A DNA stretch of 64,000 nt from SIRX01 sp965213905 (GCA_965213905.1 OZ243922.1:2480001-2544000), one strand, 5' to 3'. Counted from the stretch's first letter, positions 34,596 through 44,256 are shown. The notes: generated from the letters alone by a model not told the origin. Numbers and translations: made by a program.

Positions 34596-35726
34596 GTGAA
34601 AGCCGTAATAATGGCCGGAGGCAAGGGAACGAGACTCCGGCCGCTAACCAGCAACCAGCCGAAACCAATGATCTCCATCGTCAACAAACCGTGCATGGAG
34701 CACATCGTCAACCTCATCAAACGTCACGGTATAGAAGAGATAGTAACCACTCTAGGCTTTATGCCCGAGGTGATCGAGGACTACTTCGGCGACGGCTCCG
34801 GCTGGGGAGTAAAGATGGAACACTCTATCGAGAAAGAGCCGATGGGGACCGCCGGTTCCGTGAAACTCGCCGAAAGCAAGCTCTCCGAGCGTTTCGTCGT
34901 GGTCTCCGGCGACGCCCTGACGGACGCGGACCTGGGCCGGGCGGTCGAGTTTCACGAGCAGAACGGGGCGGAGGCCACGCTGGTGCTCCAGCAGGTGGAC
35001 GACCCCTCGGAGTTCGGTATCGTGGTCGTGGACGACGATGGCCGGGTGGAGCGGTTTCTGGAGAAGCCGGACCCCGAAGAAGTTTTCTCCTACACGGCGA
35101 ACACCGGCATCTACGTCCTGGAGCCGGGTATCCTGGAAGATATACCGGCAAACGAGGACTATGACTTCGCCGACGACCTGTTTCCAAAGTTGCTCGACGA
35201 AGGACGGTCCGTGTACGGTTACGTTACGGAAAAGGCTTATTGGGAAGACATCGGCAACATAGACCAGTACCTCGACGCCCAGCGGGCGGTGCTCGGCGGC
35301 GAGGTGAACGGGATCGAGATCCCCGGCAGCGAGGTGCGCGTGGACGGGGTGTTTATCGGGAGGGACGTGAAGGTCGGCGAGGAGCAACTCGAAGCCCCGG
35401 CCGTGATCGGGGATAACGTCAAGATCTCGGCCGGCTCCCGGATCGGTCCGTACACGGTGCTGGCCCCCGGCGTCACCGTGGAGCCCGGCGCGAAAATCGC
35501 CGGCAGCACGGTCGCCGGGGGAACGGCCATCGGTGAGAATGCGGAGCTTGACGGGGCGCTCGTCGGGCATTCGTGCAAGGTCGGCAAGGGGGCCCGGCTC
35601 TTGAACGACAGCGCCCTCGGGGACAACGTCGAGGTCGGCGAGGGGGCCACGGTCGAAGCCGGGGTGGCCGTTTTCCCGGACAAGACCGTCGAGGGCGGGT
35701 CGTCGGTATCCGAGGACCTCACCTAG
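34596..35726 (+). CDS. NDP-sugar pyrophosphorylase with left-handed beta-helix (mannose-1-P guanylyltransferase-like)
   Basis: 376 residues from GTG 34596 (GAGGAG upstream). The nucleotidyltransferase half opens KAVIMAGGKGTRLRPLT, with PKPMISIVNKPCMEHIV and VVSGDALTDADL; YWEDIGNIDQYLDA closes it. The C-terminal 120 residues are hexapeptide repeats (PAVIGDNVKISAGSRIGPYTV). This pattern is shared by mannose-1-phosphate guanylyltransferases and glucose-1-phosphate thymidylyltransferases; a fused phosphomutase domain seen in some relatives is absent. The deacetylase gene starts 3 bp downstream. Confidence 0.87.
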   Translation: MKAVIMAGGKGTRLRPLTSNQPKPMISIVNKPCMEHIVNLIKRHGIEEIVTTLGFMPEVIEDYFGDGSGWGVKMEHSIEKEPMGTAGSVKLAESKLSERFVVVSGDALTDADLGRAVEFHEQNGAEATLVLQQVDDPSEFGIVVVDDDGRVERFLEKPDPEEVFSYTANTGIYVLEPGILEDIPANEDYDFADDLFPKLLDEGRSVYGYVTEKAYWEDIGNIDQYLDAQRAVLGGEVNGIEIPGSEVRVDGVFIGRDVKVGEEQLEAPAVIGDNVKISAGSRIGPYTVLAPGVTVEPGAKIAGSTVAGGTAIGENAELDGALVGHSCKVGKGARLLNDSALGDNVEVGEGATVEAGVAVFPDKTVEGGSSVSEDLT

Positions 35727-35729
35727 AGG

Positions 35730-36749
35730 ATGAGGATCTACAGCGACGAATCCTCCGCGCTCCACGTAAACACCGTGGCCCGCATAGAAGCTGAGGAGCG
35801 TTTCCCGGCGGCCCTCGCCGGTGTCAAGCTGGCGGAGGAAAAAGGTATTCCCGTAGAGCACCACGCTTGCGGTCCCGCATCAGACAGCGCCCTCGCCGCC
35901 GTCCACGATTCGGCTTACCTAGACCGGCTGCGGGAACTTTCGGAGGCGGGGGGTGGATACCTGAACGCGGACACCGGCCTAAACCGGCACTCCTGGGACG
36001 CGGCCCTCCGGGCCAGCGGGGCGGCCGTCAACGCGGTCGAGAGCGCCCTGTCCGGCACGCCGGCCTTCGCCGTGGCCCGGCCGCCGGGCCACCACGCCGG
36101 GGCGGGCTACGGGATGGGTTTCTGCCTCCTCAACCATGCCGCCGTCGCCGCCGGGCACGCCCGCTCCGAGGGGCTCGGGCGTGTCGCTATCCTCGACTGG
36201 GACGTGCACCACGGCAACGGGACCCAGGACATCTTCTACGACGACGGGCGGGTACTGTACCTCTCCGTCCACCGGAGCCCTTTCTACCCTGGGACCGGCT
36301 CACCCCGGGAAGTCGGAGATGGCGGGGGGCGGGGGTTTACCGTGAACGTCCCACTCCCGGCGCGCTCGGGATACGGGGAGTACACGGCGGCTTTCTCCGA
36401 AGTTTTGATCCCCGTGTTGCGCGAGTTCGGGCCGGAGTTGGTCATCGTCTCGGCCGGGTACGACTCACACGTCGCCGACCCTCTCGGCGGTATGTCCCTG
36501 GAGTCGGGGGCTTTCAAAGACTTCGCCGCGATGATCGCGTTCCACACGAAAGAACTCGGGATTCCCCCTCCGGCGCTGGTGCTGGAGGGCGGTTACAACC
36601 TCGACGCGCTGGCCGAAAGCGTCGCCGCTACCATAGAGGGAGTCGAGGAAGACGAATTTCCGGACTGGGAGTACCCGGCGGATGTCAGGGACGTAGAGTC
36701 CGCCCGCCGGACGCACGTAGGGTTTTGGAAGAGCCTGGAACAGGCTTAG
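35730..36749 (+). CDS. Histone-deacetylase-superfamily protein (AcuC/APAH-like)
   Basis: 339 residues. Zinc-amidohydrolase features of the HDAC fold: ARPPGHHAGAGYGMGFCLLNHAA (His-His pair), DWDVHHGNGTQDIFY (zinc Asp and His), and SAGYDSHVADPLGGM (second zinc Asp). Bacterial members remove acetyl groups from polyamines, acetoin-linked lysines or other small substrates. It follows the sugar nucleotidyltransferase gene after 3 bp on the same strand, so the two are probably cotranscribed. Confidence 0.9.
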   Translation: MRIYSDESSALHVNTVARIEAEERFPAALAGVKLAEEKGIPVEHHACGPASDSALAAVHDSAYLDRLRELSEAGGGYLNADTGLNRHSWDAALRASGAAVNAVESALSGTPAFAVARPPGHHAGAGYGMGFCLLNHAAVAAGHARSEGLGRVAILDWDVHHGNGTQDIFYDDGRVLYLSVHRSPFYPGTGSPREVGDGGGRGFTVNVPLPARSGYGEYTAAFSEVLIPVLREFGPELVIVSAGYDSHVADPLGGMSLESGAFKDFAAMIAFHTKELGIPPPALVLEGGYNLDALAESVAATIEGVEEDEFPDWEYPADVRDVESARRTHVGFWKSLEQA

Positions 36750-36784
36750 AAAGCCGGGTGCTGAAGGCTGGCGAGCCGGAGGCT

Positions 36785-38113
36785 TTAAGAAGCGAAGAGG
36801 TTTTCTACTTTTTCCACGGTGGTGTTGGCGGTGAACACCACCACGTCGTCGCCGGAACGGAGTACGTCCTGGCCTTTCGGGATGATGGTTTCGCCGTCGC
36901 GCAGTACCATCCCGACGATTGCTTCTTTAGGAAAGTTTAGCTCGGATAGTGGATGCCCGGCCACGGCGCACTTGTCCGGGACCCTGAGCTCTATCATCTG
37001 GGCCCCACTCTCCAGGAGCGAGACGGCCACCACGTCCCCCCGGCGGACGAAGCGGCTGATCGCGCCGGCCGCCAAAATCCGGGGCGAGATGGTTATGTCC
37101 ACGCCAAGTTTCTCGGCGAGCGGGGAGAACTCCCCCCGGTTTATCCCCGCGATGGTCAACCGGGAGCCGAGTCGCCGGGCGTACATGGACGTCAGCATGT
37201 TCGTCCGGTCGTCTCCGGTTACCGCGATAAAAGCGTCTGTTTCTCCGACGCCTTCCCGCATTAGAAATTCTTGCGAGATGTCGTCTTCGTGGAGCACCAG
37301 ACCGTTTTCGAGCTGCGAGGCGACGTACTTCGCGCGTTCCAGGTTCCTCTCGACCACCTTTACGGAGATCAAATCCTCCAGGGCCTGGGCCAGGCGCAGG
37401 CCGATACGTCCTCCGCCCATAATCATCACTTCTTCGACCGGCTTTGTATCCGTCGAAACGGTCTCGACGGCGGCCCGGATCCGGTCGTGCTCGGAGATCA
37501 GGAATACGTGGTCCCCGGAGTACAGAACGGTGTCTCCCCGCGACATGAGCGGCTCTCCATTCCGGATGCCCCCCAGGACTAGCGTCCGTTCCGGCAGCTC
37601 CACGTCCCGGACGGCGCACCCCACCGCCGGCGAGTCTTTGCCTAACACCACCTCCGCGACGTCGATGCGCCCGCCGGCGAAGGTGTCCAGGTTGATCGCG
37701 CCGGGGACGAGTAGGGCGGCTTTGATCTCCTCGGCCGCGACCTGTTCTGTGTGGATAACGAAATCTATGCCGAGTATGTTTTTGGCGAACGGGTCTTCCG
37801 GATAGTAATCCGGGTTGTGGATGCGCGCCACGGTCCGCTCAACCCCGTGGTGCTTCGCCGCCAAGCAAGCCGTTATGTTTACTTCGTCTATGCTCGTCGT
37901 GGCGACCACGAGGTCTGCTTTCTTTACCCCAGCCTCCGCCAGTATCTTCGGGCTCGCCCCATTTCCCGACATTACCAGGGCGTCCAACTGCTCCGAAACG
38001 CTCTCTACCCTTGAAGCATCCTGGTCAATGACCACTACCTCGTGATTTTCCTCCGAAAGCATCTGGGCGACGTTGAACCCTACTTCACCGGCCCCCACAA
38101 CAACCGCCTGCAC
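36785..38113 (-). CDS. trkA: TrkA, NAD-binding regulator of potassium uptake
   Basis: 442 residues with two RCK units. Each has a Rossmann strand-loop (VVVGAGEVGFNVAQML near residue 3 and VMIMGGGRIGLRLAQAL near 227) followed by a TrkA-C domain (for instance DKCAVAGHPLSELNFPKEA). GTG 38113 is preferred over GTG 38119 because AAGGGGG then sits five bases upstream. TrkA binds NAD(H) and gates a TrkH/TrkG channel; no channel gene is in this window. Confidence 0.92.
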   Translation of the reverse strand: MQAVVVGAGEVGFNVAQMLSEENHEVVVIDQDASRVESVSEQLDALVMSGNGASPKILAEAGVKKADLVVATTSIDEVNITACLAAKHHGVERTVARIHNPDYYPEDPFAKNILGIDFVIHTEQVAAEEIKAALLVPGAINLDTFAGGRIDVAEVVLGKDSPAVGCAVRDVELPERTLVLGGIRNGEPLMSRGDTVLYSGDHVFLISEHDRIRAAVETVSTDTKPVEEVMIMGGGRIGLRLAQALEDLISVKVVERNLERAKYVASQLENGLVLHEDDISQEFLMREGVGETDAFIAVTGDDRTNMLTSMYARRLGSRLTIAGINRGEFSPLAEKLGVDITISPRILAAGAISRFVRRGDVVAVSLLESGAQMIELRVPDKCAVAGHPLSELNFPKEAIVGMVLRDGETIIPKGQDVLRSGDDVVVFTANTTVEKVENLFAS

Positions 38114-38119
38114 GTCCAC

Positions 38120-38443
38120 CCCCTTGTAGATCTTTATTTTTAGAGAACAGAAATTCTATTACAATGTTACTAGTTTTACTATCTTGCGGCAACTCCCATC
38201 GCACTCGCTGAGTTGGATGATGTATGGCGGAGGCAAACTAGAAAACTCCTAACCTATTCCAACTCCAAGGATTTGCAACCAGGATGAACGATTATGCGGC
38301 CGGGGCGCCTCTCCAGCCTCTTGTTGCTACGAAAGTGGCGTCTCTTGAATACAATCGTGTCGGGAACTACGGACCCTGGCAGTGGTAGGGTAAGGACTAA
38401 AGGAAACTTTGTGAGCCGACGCAGGCAAAAGAGAAGGTAAAAA
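38120..38443. other. Intergenic region between trkA and the GGDEF-EAL gene
   Basis: About 320 bp with divergent promoters expected. The first 70 bases are strikingly AT-rich for this genome and contain several -10-like hexamers (TACAAT near 38159, TACTAT near 38178, TAGAAT on the other strand). The rest is mixed, with GAGAAGG before the downstream GTG. No coding frame, tRNA or recognisable riboswitch was found. Confidence 0.5.
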
Positions 38444-40963
38444 GTGGCTTTCCAATATATTACCTATCAAATTTTGCCTTTCGCCTCTGCAACAATGCTG
38501 TTGGCGCTCGCCATCTTCGCATTCAGGCGCCGTCGTACGCCCGGGGCCGTGGCGTTTGGGGTGTTGATGCTGGCCGCCTGCGAGTGGAAGTTGGTTCACG
38601 GTCTGGGATTCTTTGCGGGTGGGCTCCAGGCTAGGCTCTTTCTGCACAACCTCGAATATGTGGGGGTAGCGGGGGTGTCTGTCGCGTGGCTGGCTTTCGT
38701 GCTCCACTACACGGGTTTCGGGAGGAGATTGTCGTGGCGGAGGCTGCTTCTCCTCTGTATTTTGCCGGGCCTGACGTTGGTTCTGGTGTGGACTAACGGG
38801 GCGCATGGGCTGGTGTGGGAAAACCGGGAGCTTGAGAGTTCCGGACCGTTCACGACGTTCTCGATGGACCACGGACCCTGGTTCTGGATCTTCGCTGCCT
38901 ACTGCTATTTCCTAGTACTGATCGGCACGCTCTTGCTCATTGCCCAGCTTCTGCGCGCTTCACGGGCCTACCGTTGGCAGACAGTCGCCGTGCTCGTGGG
39001 CGTGGTTGTGCTGTGGGCCGGAAACGTGGCGTACCTGCTGAACTTGAGTCCGATTCCTTACTTGAATCCTACGCTGCTCAGCTTCCCGTTGACGGGTATT
39101 TTGTTTGCCTGGAGCCTGTTTCGTCTCCGCCTGCTCGACGTGGCGCCGGTCGCCCGGGACATCCTTATAGAGAAGATCTCCGACGGCGTGATCGTACTGG
39201 ACGACCGCAACCGGGTGGTGGATCTCAACCAGGCTGCCGAGCGCATACTGGATCTTCGGTCCCCCAAGGTGTTGTGGCGGCCCGCCGCGGAGGTCCTGCC
39301 CGAGGTCTTGCCTGAGCTTATGATCCCGTCGGAGTCGTCAGAGCCGTCGGAGCCGTCTGAGAGGGTACAGACCCGAGAGGCTCGGATAAGAAGACTAGAG
39401 TCGGGGGCGGCCAACGTGGAGGTCGAGATCCACGCGGGAGGAAAGCTTCGTCACTACGAGCGAACGCTTTCCGCGCTCGAAAGCCGGAGCGGCCAGCCGG
39501 GCATTCCACCCGAGGGCCAGCCTGGAGGATATCTGATCCTGCTGCGGGACGTCACCGAGCGCCGGCGGTTAGAGAAGCGTCTGGAGCATCAGGCACTCCA
39601 CGATCCGCTAACGGACTTGCCTAACCGGGCCTTTTTTACAAATCGTCTCTCCTATGCCCTTGGGCGCGCCAACCAGCAGGCAGGAGACCGGCGGGTTGGA
39701 GATCGGCGGGGTGGACAAGATGGCTACGCGGTGGTGTTATTTTTAGATCTCGACGACTTCAAAGCCGTAAACGACTCTTTAGGCCATGAGGTCGGCGACG
39801 CGCTGCTGATAATGGCTGCCCAAAGGATAAAAGGGTGTCTGAGACCCGGAGACACCCTGGCCCGTCTGGGTGGTGACGAGTTCGTAGTGCTCGTCGAAAA
39901 CGCCCGGCTCGAGGAGACGACCATGATCGCCGGGCGGATTGCCAGGGAGTTCGATAAGCCTTTCCGCGTAGAAGGACACGAGTTATTTACGTCGTCCAGC
40001 ATCGGCATCTCCATCTCGGAGCCTGATCCAGGCCTCGATAGATCAAACCCCGCAGACCTTCTCAAGGAGGCCGACATCGCGATGTACCAGGCCAAGGAGA
40101 AGGGAAAGAACCGCTGGGAGATCTACGAGGGGTGGATGGGCTTCCGGACAAACGACCATCTGGGCTCCGGCAACGACCTCAGGCGGGCTGTCGAGCGTGA
40201 GGAGTTTGCCCTTTACTACCAGCCCGTAGTACATCTCACGACCGGAGAGGTAGAAGGCTTCGAGGCGCTTCTGCGTTGGGAGCATCCGGAGCGAGGTCTC
40301 TTGCTCCCCGGCGACTTTATTCGCGCGGCGGAAGAGGGAGATCTGATGTTCCTTCTAGGACGCTGGGTGCTCCGGCAAGCAACCCTCCAGGCCGCCCGGT
40401 GGCACGAAGCCTACCCGGACGCGCCACCTCCTTCGGTCAGCGTAAACATCTCACCGCGGCAACTCGGTCACCCGGAGTTCATTGGGGAAGTAGAGGAAAT
40501 CCTGCGGTGTACGGGCCTAGATGCCCGATTCTTGAAACTCGAGATAACCGAGAACGTCGTCATGGAAGATGCGACGTCAACCATCCAAGCCCTCGAAAAG
40601 TTGCGTGCTCGCGGCATAAAGGTGCTTCTCGACGACTTCGGGACCGGCTACTCGTCCTTAGGCTACCTCACCCGATTCACCGTAGACGCGCTCAAGATAG
40701 ATCGTTCGATCATCGGTGGTCTGGACCACGATCCTAGAAAAGCATCTGTCGCCCAGGCAATAGTAACTTTATCCCACTCCCTGGATCAGCGGGTGGTCGC
40801 AGAAGGTGTAGAAACGCGTGGGCAGCTCGATTGCCTTCGGGAACTCGGGTGCGAACTGGGCCAGGGAAATTTCTTCTGGGAGCCCCGTCCGGCGGAGGAA
40901 TCCATAAAACTATACCTGCAGACTCTAGAGCAGAGGCCTCCGTGGGGGAGCCCGGATCAATAG
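38444..40963 (+). CDS. Membrane-bound GGDEF-EAL protein (cyclic-di-GMP synthesis/degradation)
   Basis: 839 residues from GTG 38444 with GAGAAGG nearby. Residues 1-225 form about seven helices resembling the 7TM histidine-kinase N-terminal sensor region; a PAS-like domain (about 230-370) follows; then GGDEF (HDPLTDLPNRAFF; intact RLGGDEF near 474) and EAL (GFEALLRWEHPERG with intact EAL near 607; DDFGTGYSS; KIDRSII). Both active sites look complete, so the balance of cyclase and phosphodiesterase cannot be predicted. It ends before a hairpin at 41052. Confidence 0.93.
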   Translation: MAFQYITYQILPFASATMLLALAIFAFRRRRTPGAVAFGVLMLAACEWKLVHGLGFFAGGLQARLFLHNLEYVGVAGVSVAWLAFVLHYTGFGRRLSWRRLLLLCILPGLTLVLVWTNGAHGLVWENRELESSGPFTTFSMDHGPWFWIFAAYCYFLVLIGTLLLIAQLLRASRAYRWQTVAVLVGVVVLWAGNVAYLLNLSPIPYLNPTLLSFPLTGILFAWSLFRLRLLDVAPVARDILIEKISDGVIVLDDRNRVVDLNQAAERILDLRSPKVLWRPAAEVLPEVLPELMIPSESSEPSEPSERVQTREARIRRLESGAANVEVEIHAGGKLRHYERTLSALESRSGQPGIPPEGQPGGYLILLRDVTERRRLEKRLEHQALHDPLTDLPNRAFFTNRLSYALGRANQQAGDRRVGDRRGGQDGYAVVLFLDLDDFKAVNDSLGHEVGDALLIMAAQRIKGCLRPGDTLARLGGDEFVVLVENARLEETTMIAGRIAREFDKPFRVEGHELFTSSSIGISISEPDPGLDRSNPADLLKEADIAMYQAKEKGKNRWEIYEGWMGFRTNDHLGSGNDLRRAVEREEFALYYQPVVHLTTGEVEGFEALLRWEHPERGLLLPGDFIRAAEEGDLMFLLGRWVLRQATLQAARWHEAYPDAPPPSVSVNISPRQLGHPEFIGEVEEILRCTGLDARFLKLEITENVVMEDATSTIQALEKLRARGIKVLLDDFGTGYSSLGYLTRFTVDALKIDRSIIGGLDHDPRKASVAQAIVTLSHSLDQRVVAEGVETRGQLDCLRELGCELGQGNFFWEPRPAEESIKLYLQTLEQRPPWGSPDQ

Positions 40964-41051
40964 AGCTAAAACACTCCATGCTTTGTCTACAACATTACGA
41001 ATGTCCTGTTGCCTGTAAAGTCAACGCTTCCCGGGAGTAGAAAGCTAACCA

Positions 41052-41079
41052 GCACCTGGACGAACAGGTGCAATGTTTT
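41052..41079 (+). terminator. Hairpin terminator after the GGDEF-EAL gene
   Basis: GCACCTG and CAGGTGC form a 7-bp stem with a 6-nt loop (41052-41071), followed by AATGTTTT. It lies between the GGDEF-EAL gene and the convergent lipoate-ligase gene. Confidence 0.55.
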
Positions 41080-41135
41080 CTGAGGCTCTTCGCCGCGATT
41101 GCACGTTCGCCCATCAGCCGGGTTTTGGTAGGCGC

Positions 41136-41879
41136 CTACAGCCTTCTAGGCAAGGCGCGCCACGTTCTGCGCAGGAGCTTCGCGCTTTCGAAAACCCCTT
41201 TTTCCAGCCGGGCTTCGGTAGTGTCGTACCTCCGGCCAACCTCCTCGGAGAGCGCGTCTACAACCTGTGCCACCGAGGCGTCGAGGTCCGCGATGCTCTC
41301 TGGCCTAAACGGCAGGCCGAGCGCCGCGTAGAAGCGCTGGAGCACGGGGATCAGGCCGGCGGTGTTGGTAACCAGGATCAGGGCTTCGAGCCGGGCGGCC
41401 CGGCTTTTGACCCGCTGGGCGAGGCCGGCGTGCTTTACCCCCCGTTCGCCGCCGGAGCGGATGGAGTAGGCCCCGGGACAAAATTCTCCTTTCACTTCGC
41501 CGGGTTCTGCCGGCACGCCGAGGCCCTGCAAGGCCGAGGAGATCAGACCTACTCCCTCCCCGTAACGTTCGTAGAGCCCGTGACGCAAATCCTCGACGGG
41601 GAAGGTGAGCGAGAACGAGATAGAGCCTTCGTTCGCCGCCACCGCCCCGCCCCCCGAGTTCCGCACCAGCACCGGAAATCCTTTTTCCCCGGCTACCTCT
41701 ACGGCTTTCTCGAAACCCGGTAGGCGGCGCTCCCGGCCCGTGGGCGCGACGTAGCGGGAAGAGTTCCAGGTAAGGGCCGTCGGCCCCCGCACGCCGGCGG
41801 CAACGTCTTCGAGGATAACCTGCTGCAGCCCGAAACCGTCCTCGGGGTCTTCGAGATAGCCGGCCGAAAGTATCTCCAC
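41136..41879 (-). CDS. Lipoate--protein ligase (LplA/LipB family)
   Basis: 247 residues from GTG 41879. Family marks: LTWNSSRYVAPTGRERRLPGFEKAV, the substrate loop PVLVRNSGGGAVAANEGSISFSL, and the Lys-containing GEVKGEFCPGAYSI, where LplA enzymes have their catalytic Lys. It attaches lipoate (or octanoate or biotin) to 2-oxo-acid dehydrogenase or glycine-cleavage proteins. The frame is open upstream into the cofD gene, but the family start fits this GTG. It diverges from cofD, with 48 bp between start codons. Confidence 0.82.
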   Translation of the reverse strand: MEILSAGYLEDPEDGFGLQQVILEDVAAGVRGPTALTWNSSRYVAPTGRERRLPGFEKAVEVAGEKGFPVLVRNSGGGAVAANEGSISFSLTFPVEDLRHGLYERYGEGVGLISSALQGLGVPAEPGEVKGEFCPGAYSIRSGGERGVKHAGLAQRVKSRAARLEALILVTNTAGLIPVLQRFYAALGLPFRPESIADLDASVAQVVDALSEEVGRRYDTTEARLEKGVFESAKLLRRTWRALPRRL

Positions 41880-41911
41880 GACGCCTAAGATAGCATCCGG
41901 CCGGCCGATGC

Positions 41912-41917
41912 TAAGAT
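41912..41917 (+). promoter_or_regulatory. Possible -10 element for the cof operon
   Basis: TAAGAT followed by 10 nt and the cofD ATG, with no Shine-Dalgarno between. It suggests a leaderless or almost leaderless transcript. Confidence 0.4.
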
Positions 41918-41927
41918 AACCTGCTAG

Positions 41928-42899
41928 ATGGACGTTCAACCCCACCCGGACACACCCTCGAAGACGCTGGCCCTGGCCGGCGGGGTCGGCGGCGCAAAAC
42001 TGGCGGCGGGCCTCCAGGCTGTTCTGCCGGACGGAGACCTGGCCGTCGTGGTGAACACCGCCGACGACTTCAGGCTCTGGGGGCTGCACATCTCCCCGGA
42101 CCTGGACACGGTCATGTACACCCTCGCGGGGATCGCCAACCCGCAGGCCGGATGGGGGATACGGAACGAAACGTTCGACGCCCTCGGGATGCTCGCCGGA
42201 TACGGGGAGGACACCTGGTTTATGCTCGGCGATAAAGACCTGGCGACCCACGTGCTCCGCACGGACCGGCTGTATAAAGGAGACTCCCTGACGGAGGTTA
42301 CGGCGGACCTTTCGGCGGCGCTCGGGGTGGGGAGCGCCGTGCTCCCGATGTGCGACGAGCCGGTCTCGACGCTCGTCCACACCCCGGAGGGGCCGCTGGA
42401 GTTCCAAGACTACTTCGTCCGGCGCCGGCAGCGGGACGAGGTGTTGGGCGTGGACCTCCGCGGCGTAGAAGGGGCGCGGGTTACGCCAGGCACCTCGCAG
42501 GCTTTGGCGGAAGCCGGGTTGATAGTGCTCTGTCCTTCAAATCCGGTCGTGAGCATCGGTCCCATACTCTCCGTGCCGGGTTTCTCCGAGGCCCTGGCCG
42601 CGGCGCCGGCGCCGAAGGTCGGCGTAAGCCCCATAGTTGGGGGCCGGGCGCTCAAAGGGCCGGCGGACCGGATGATGCACTCCCTCGGCCACGAAGTCTC
42701 CGCCACGGGCGTCGCCCGCGGGTACGGGGGCGTGGTAGACGCGATGGTCATAGACCGGGCGGATGCCGACGAAGAGCCCATAATAGCAGGCCTGGGCTTG
42801 GAGGTGCTCGTCACGGATGCCGTGATGCGGGGCGAGAGGGACCGGGGTCGGTTGGCACGGGAGGTCCTGGAGTTCGGCCGGAGTTTGGGCGGTAGATGA
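41928..42899 (+). CDS. cofD: 2-phospho-L-lactate (or phosphoenolpyruvate) transferase for F420
   Basis: 323 residues. CofD/FbiA motifs: LALAGGVGGAKLAAGLQAVL (dinucleotide-type loop), VVVNTADDFRLWGLHISPDLDTVMYTL, WGIRNETFDAL, and CPSNPVVSIGPILSV. It joins the CofC product to FO, forming F420-0 or dehydro-F420-0. ATG start; its stop overlaps cofC by 4 bp. Order here is cofD-cofC-cofE, the complete late pathway after FO; the FO synthase gene is not in the window. Confidence 0.95.
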   Translation: MDVQPHPDTPSKTLALAGGVGGAKLAAGLQAVLPDGDLAVVVNTADDFRLWGLHISPDLDTVMYTLAGIANPQAGWGIRNETFDALGMLAGYGEDTWFMLGDKDLATHVLRTDRLYKGDSLTEVTADLSAALGVGSAVLPMCDEPVSTLVHTPEGPLEFQDYFVRRRQRDEVLGVDLRGVEGARVTPGTSQALAEAGLIVLCPSNPVVSIGPILSVPGFSEALAAAPAPKVGVSPIVGGRALKGPADRMMHSLGHEVSATGVARGYGGVVDAMVIDRADADEEPIIAGLGLEVLVTDAVMRGERDRGRLAREVLEFGRSLGGR

Positions 42900-43498
42900 G
42901 CCTCTTTGCCATCGTGCCGGTCAAAGACCTGCGGGAGACGAAGAGCCGCCTCATGTCGGTCTTGAACCCGCCCGGACGCGCCGGCCTCACCCTGTACATG
43001 ATGGGGCGGGTTATCTCCGCGCTCCGGGATGCGGGGGTCGGGGAGGTCTGCGTCGTGAGCCCGGACCGGCTGGTGCTCCAGAATGCCCGTGAAAAGGGGG
43101 CCGGCATCCTACGCCAAAAGGGCCGGGGCCTGAACCCCGCGCTCGAAGAAGGAAGAAAGTGGGCCGTAGAACAGGGGGCTTCGGCCGTGCTGGTGCTCCC
43201 GGCGGACCTGCCGCTCATAGAAGCGGAGGACGTGCGGGCCGTGATCTCCGGGCGCGAAGAAGGACCTTTGGCCGTGATCTCCCCCAACGCGACCCACACC
43301 GGCACGAACGCCCTGCTCCTCCAGCCACCCACCCTGTTTCCTTTCGCCTTCGGCCCCGACAGCTTCAAGGCCCACCGCCGGGCGGCGGAAGAGTCGGGGG
43401 CCCGGATCTCGCTCCGCGAACGGTCCCATCTGGCCTTCGATCTGGACACGAAAGAAGACCTCGCACACCTCGAAATCGTCGGGTTCCCGACACCGTGA
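42896..43498 (+). CDS. cofC: 2-phospho-L-lactate / PEP guanylyltransferase
   Basis: 200 residues. CofC/FbiD marks: FAIVPVKDLRETKSRLMSVL, ARDKGAGI-like EKGAGILRQKGRGLNPALEEG, ASAVLVLPADLPLIEAEDV, and SPNATHTGTNALLL. It makes the guanylylated three-carbon acid that CofD uses; actinobacterial members tested elsewhere prefer phosphoenolpyruvate, which would produce dehydro-F420 needing a later reductase. ATG overlaps cofD (ATGA). Confidence 0.93.
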   Translation: MSLFAIVPVKDLRETKSRLMSVLNPPGRAGLTLYMMGRVISALRDAGVGEVCVVSPDRLVLQNAREKGAGILRQKGRGLNPALEEGRKWAVEQGASAVLVLPADLPLIEAEDVRAVISGREEGPLAVISPNATHTGTNALLLQPPTLFPFAFGPDSFKAHRRAAEESGARISLRERSHLAFDLDTKEDLAHLEIVGFPTP

Positions 43499-43505
43499 AA
43501 CTACC

Positions 43506-44249
43506 GTGAAACCCGTAGAGATACGCCCCGTCGAGGGGGTGCCGGAGATGCTACCCGGTAACGACCTCGCGGACGCAATCGCCGCCGCCATCGGGGGAGA
43601 CCTGCGTACCGGAGACGTCCTGGTGGTTACCCACAAGGTCGTCAGCAAAGCCGAAGGCCGGCTCGTTGACCTGCGGGACGTGCAACCTTCGCCCTTCGCG
43701 AAAAGCTTCGCCGTCGAACACGATAAGGACCCGCGCCAGATCGAGGTGGTCCTCCGCGAGAGCCGCCGCATCGTCCGCATGGACCGGGGCATCATCATCT
43801 CCGAGACCCGCCACGGTTTTGTCTGCGCCAACGCCGGTGTAGACGCCTCCAACGTCCCCGACGAAGAGACCATCTGCCTGTTGCCCGTGGACCCCGACGA
43901 CTCCGCCGAAAGATTGCGTAGTTCTCTGGTAGAGCGCACCGGTTCCAGGGTCGTCGTCATAATCTCCGACTCCTTCGGCCGTCCGTGGCGGCAAGGGATA
44001 ACCGACGTCGCCATCGGCGTGGCCGGCATGTACCCCCTGGCCGACTACCGCGGCCAATACGACCCCCACGGCTACCCGCTGGAAGCCAGCGTGCTGGCCG
44101 TCGCCGACGAGCTGGCCGGCGCCGCAGAGCTGGTCATGGGCAAGACCGACGCCATCCCCGCCGCCATCATACGAAACTACGCTTACAAAGAAGGCGCAGG
44201 AACCGCACGAAACTTGCTCATGGAACCCGGAAAGGACCTTTTTCGGTGA
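43506..44249 (+). CDS. cofE: Coenzyme F420-0:L-glutamate ligase, stand-alone
   Basis: 247 residues from GTG 43506, seven bases after cofC. CofE marks: GDVLVVTHKVVSKAEGRLVDL, MDRGIIISETRHGFVCANAGVDASNV, SDSFGRPWRQGITDVAIG and GKTDAIPAAIIRNY. It adds gamma-linked glutamates to F420-0 using GTP. Unlike mycobacterial FbiB it stops at the ligase domain and has no nitroreductase extension; a nitroreductase domain resembling that extension occurs in the gene at 53248. Confidence 0.94.
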   Translation: MKPVEIRPVEGVPEMLPGNDLADAIAAAIGGDLRTGDVLVVTHKVVSKAEGRLVDLRDVQPSPFAKSFAVEHDKDPRQIEVVLRESRRIVRMDRGIIISETRHGFVCANAGVDASNVPDEETICLLPVDPDDSAERLRSSLVERTGSRVVVIISDSFGRPWRQGITDVAIGVAGMYPLADYRGQYDPHGYPLEASVLAVADELAGAAELVMGKTDAIPAAIIRNYAYKEGAGTARNLLMEPGKDLFR

Positions 44250-44256
44250 AATTCTC

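Noticed and set aside
38120..38443. Cyclic-di-GMP riboswitch upstream of the GGDEF-EAL gene
   Set aside because: A GGCAAAC segment recalled the aptamer, but the rest of the conserved core and its pairing could not be found.
41880..42407. Upstream extension of the lipoate-ligase frame into cofD
   Set aside because: It only mirrors cofD; the ligase fold starts at GTG 41879.
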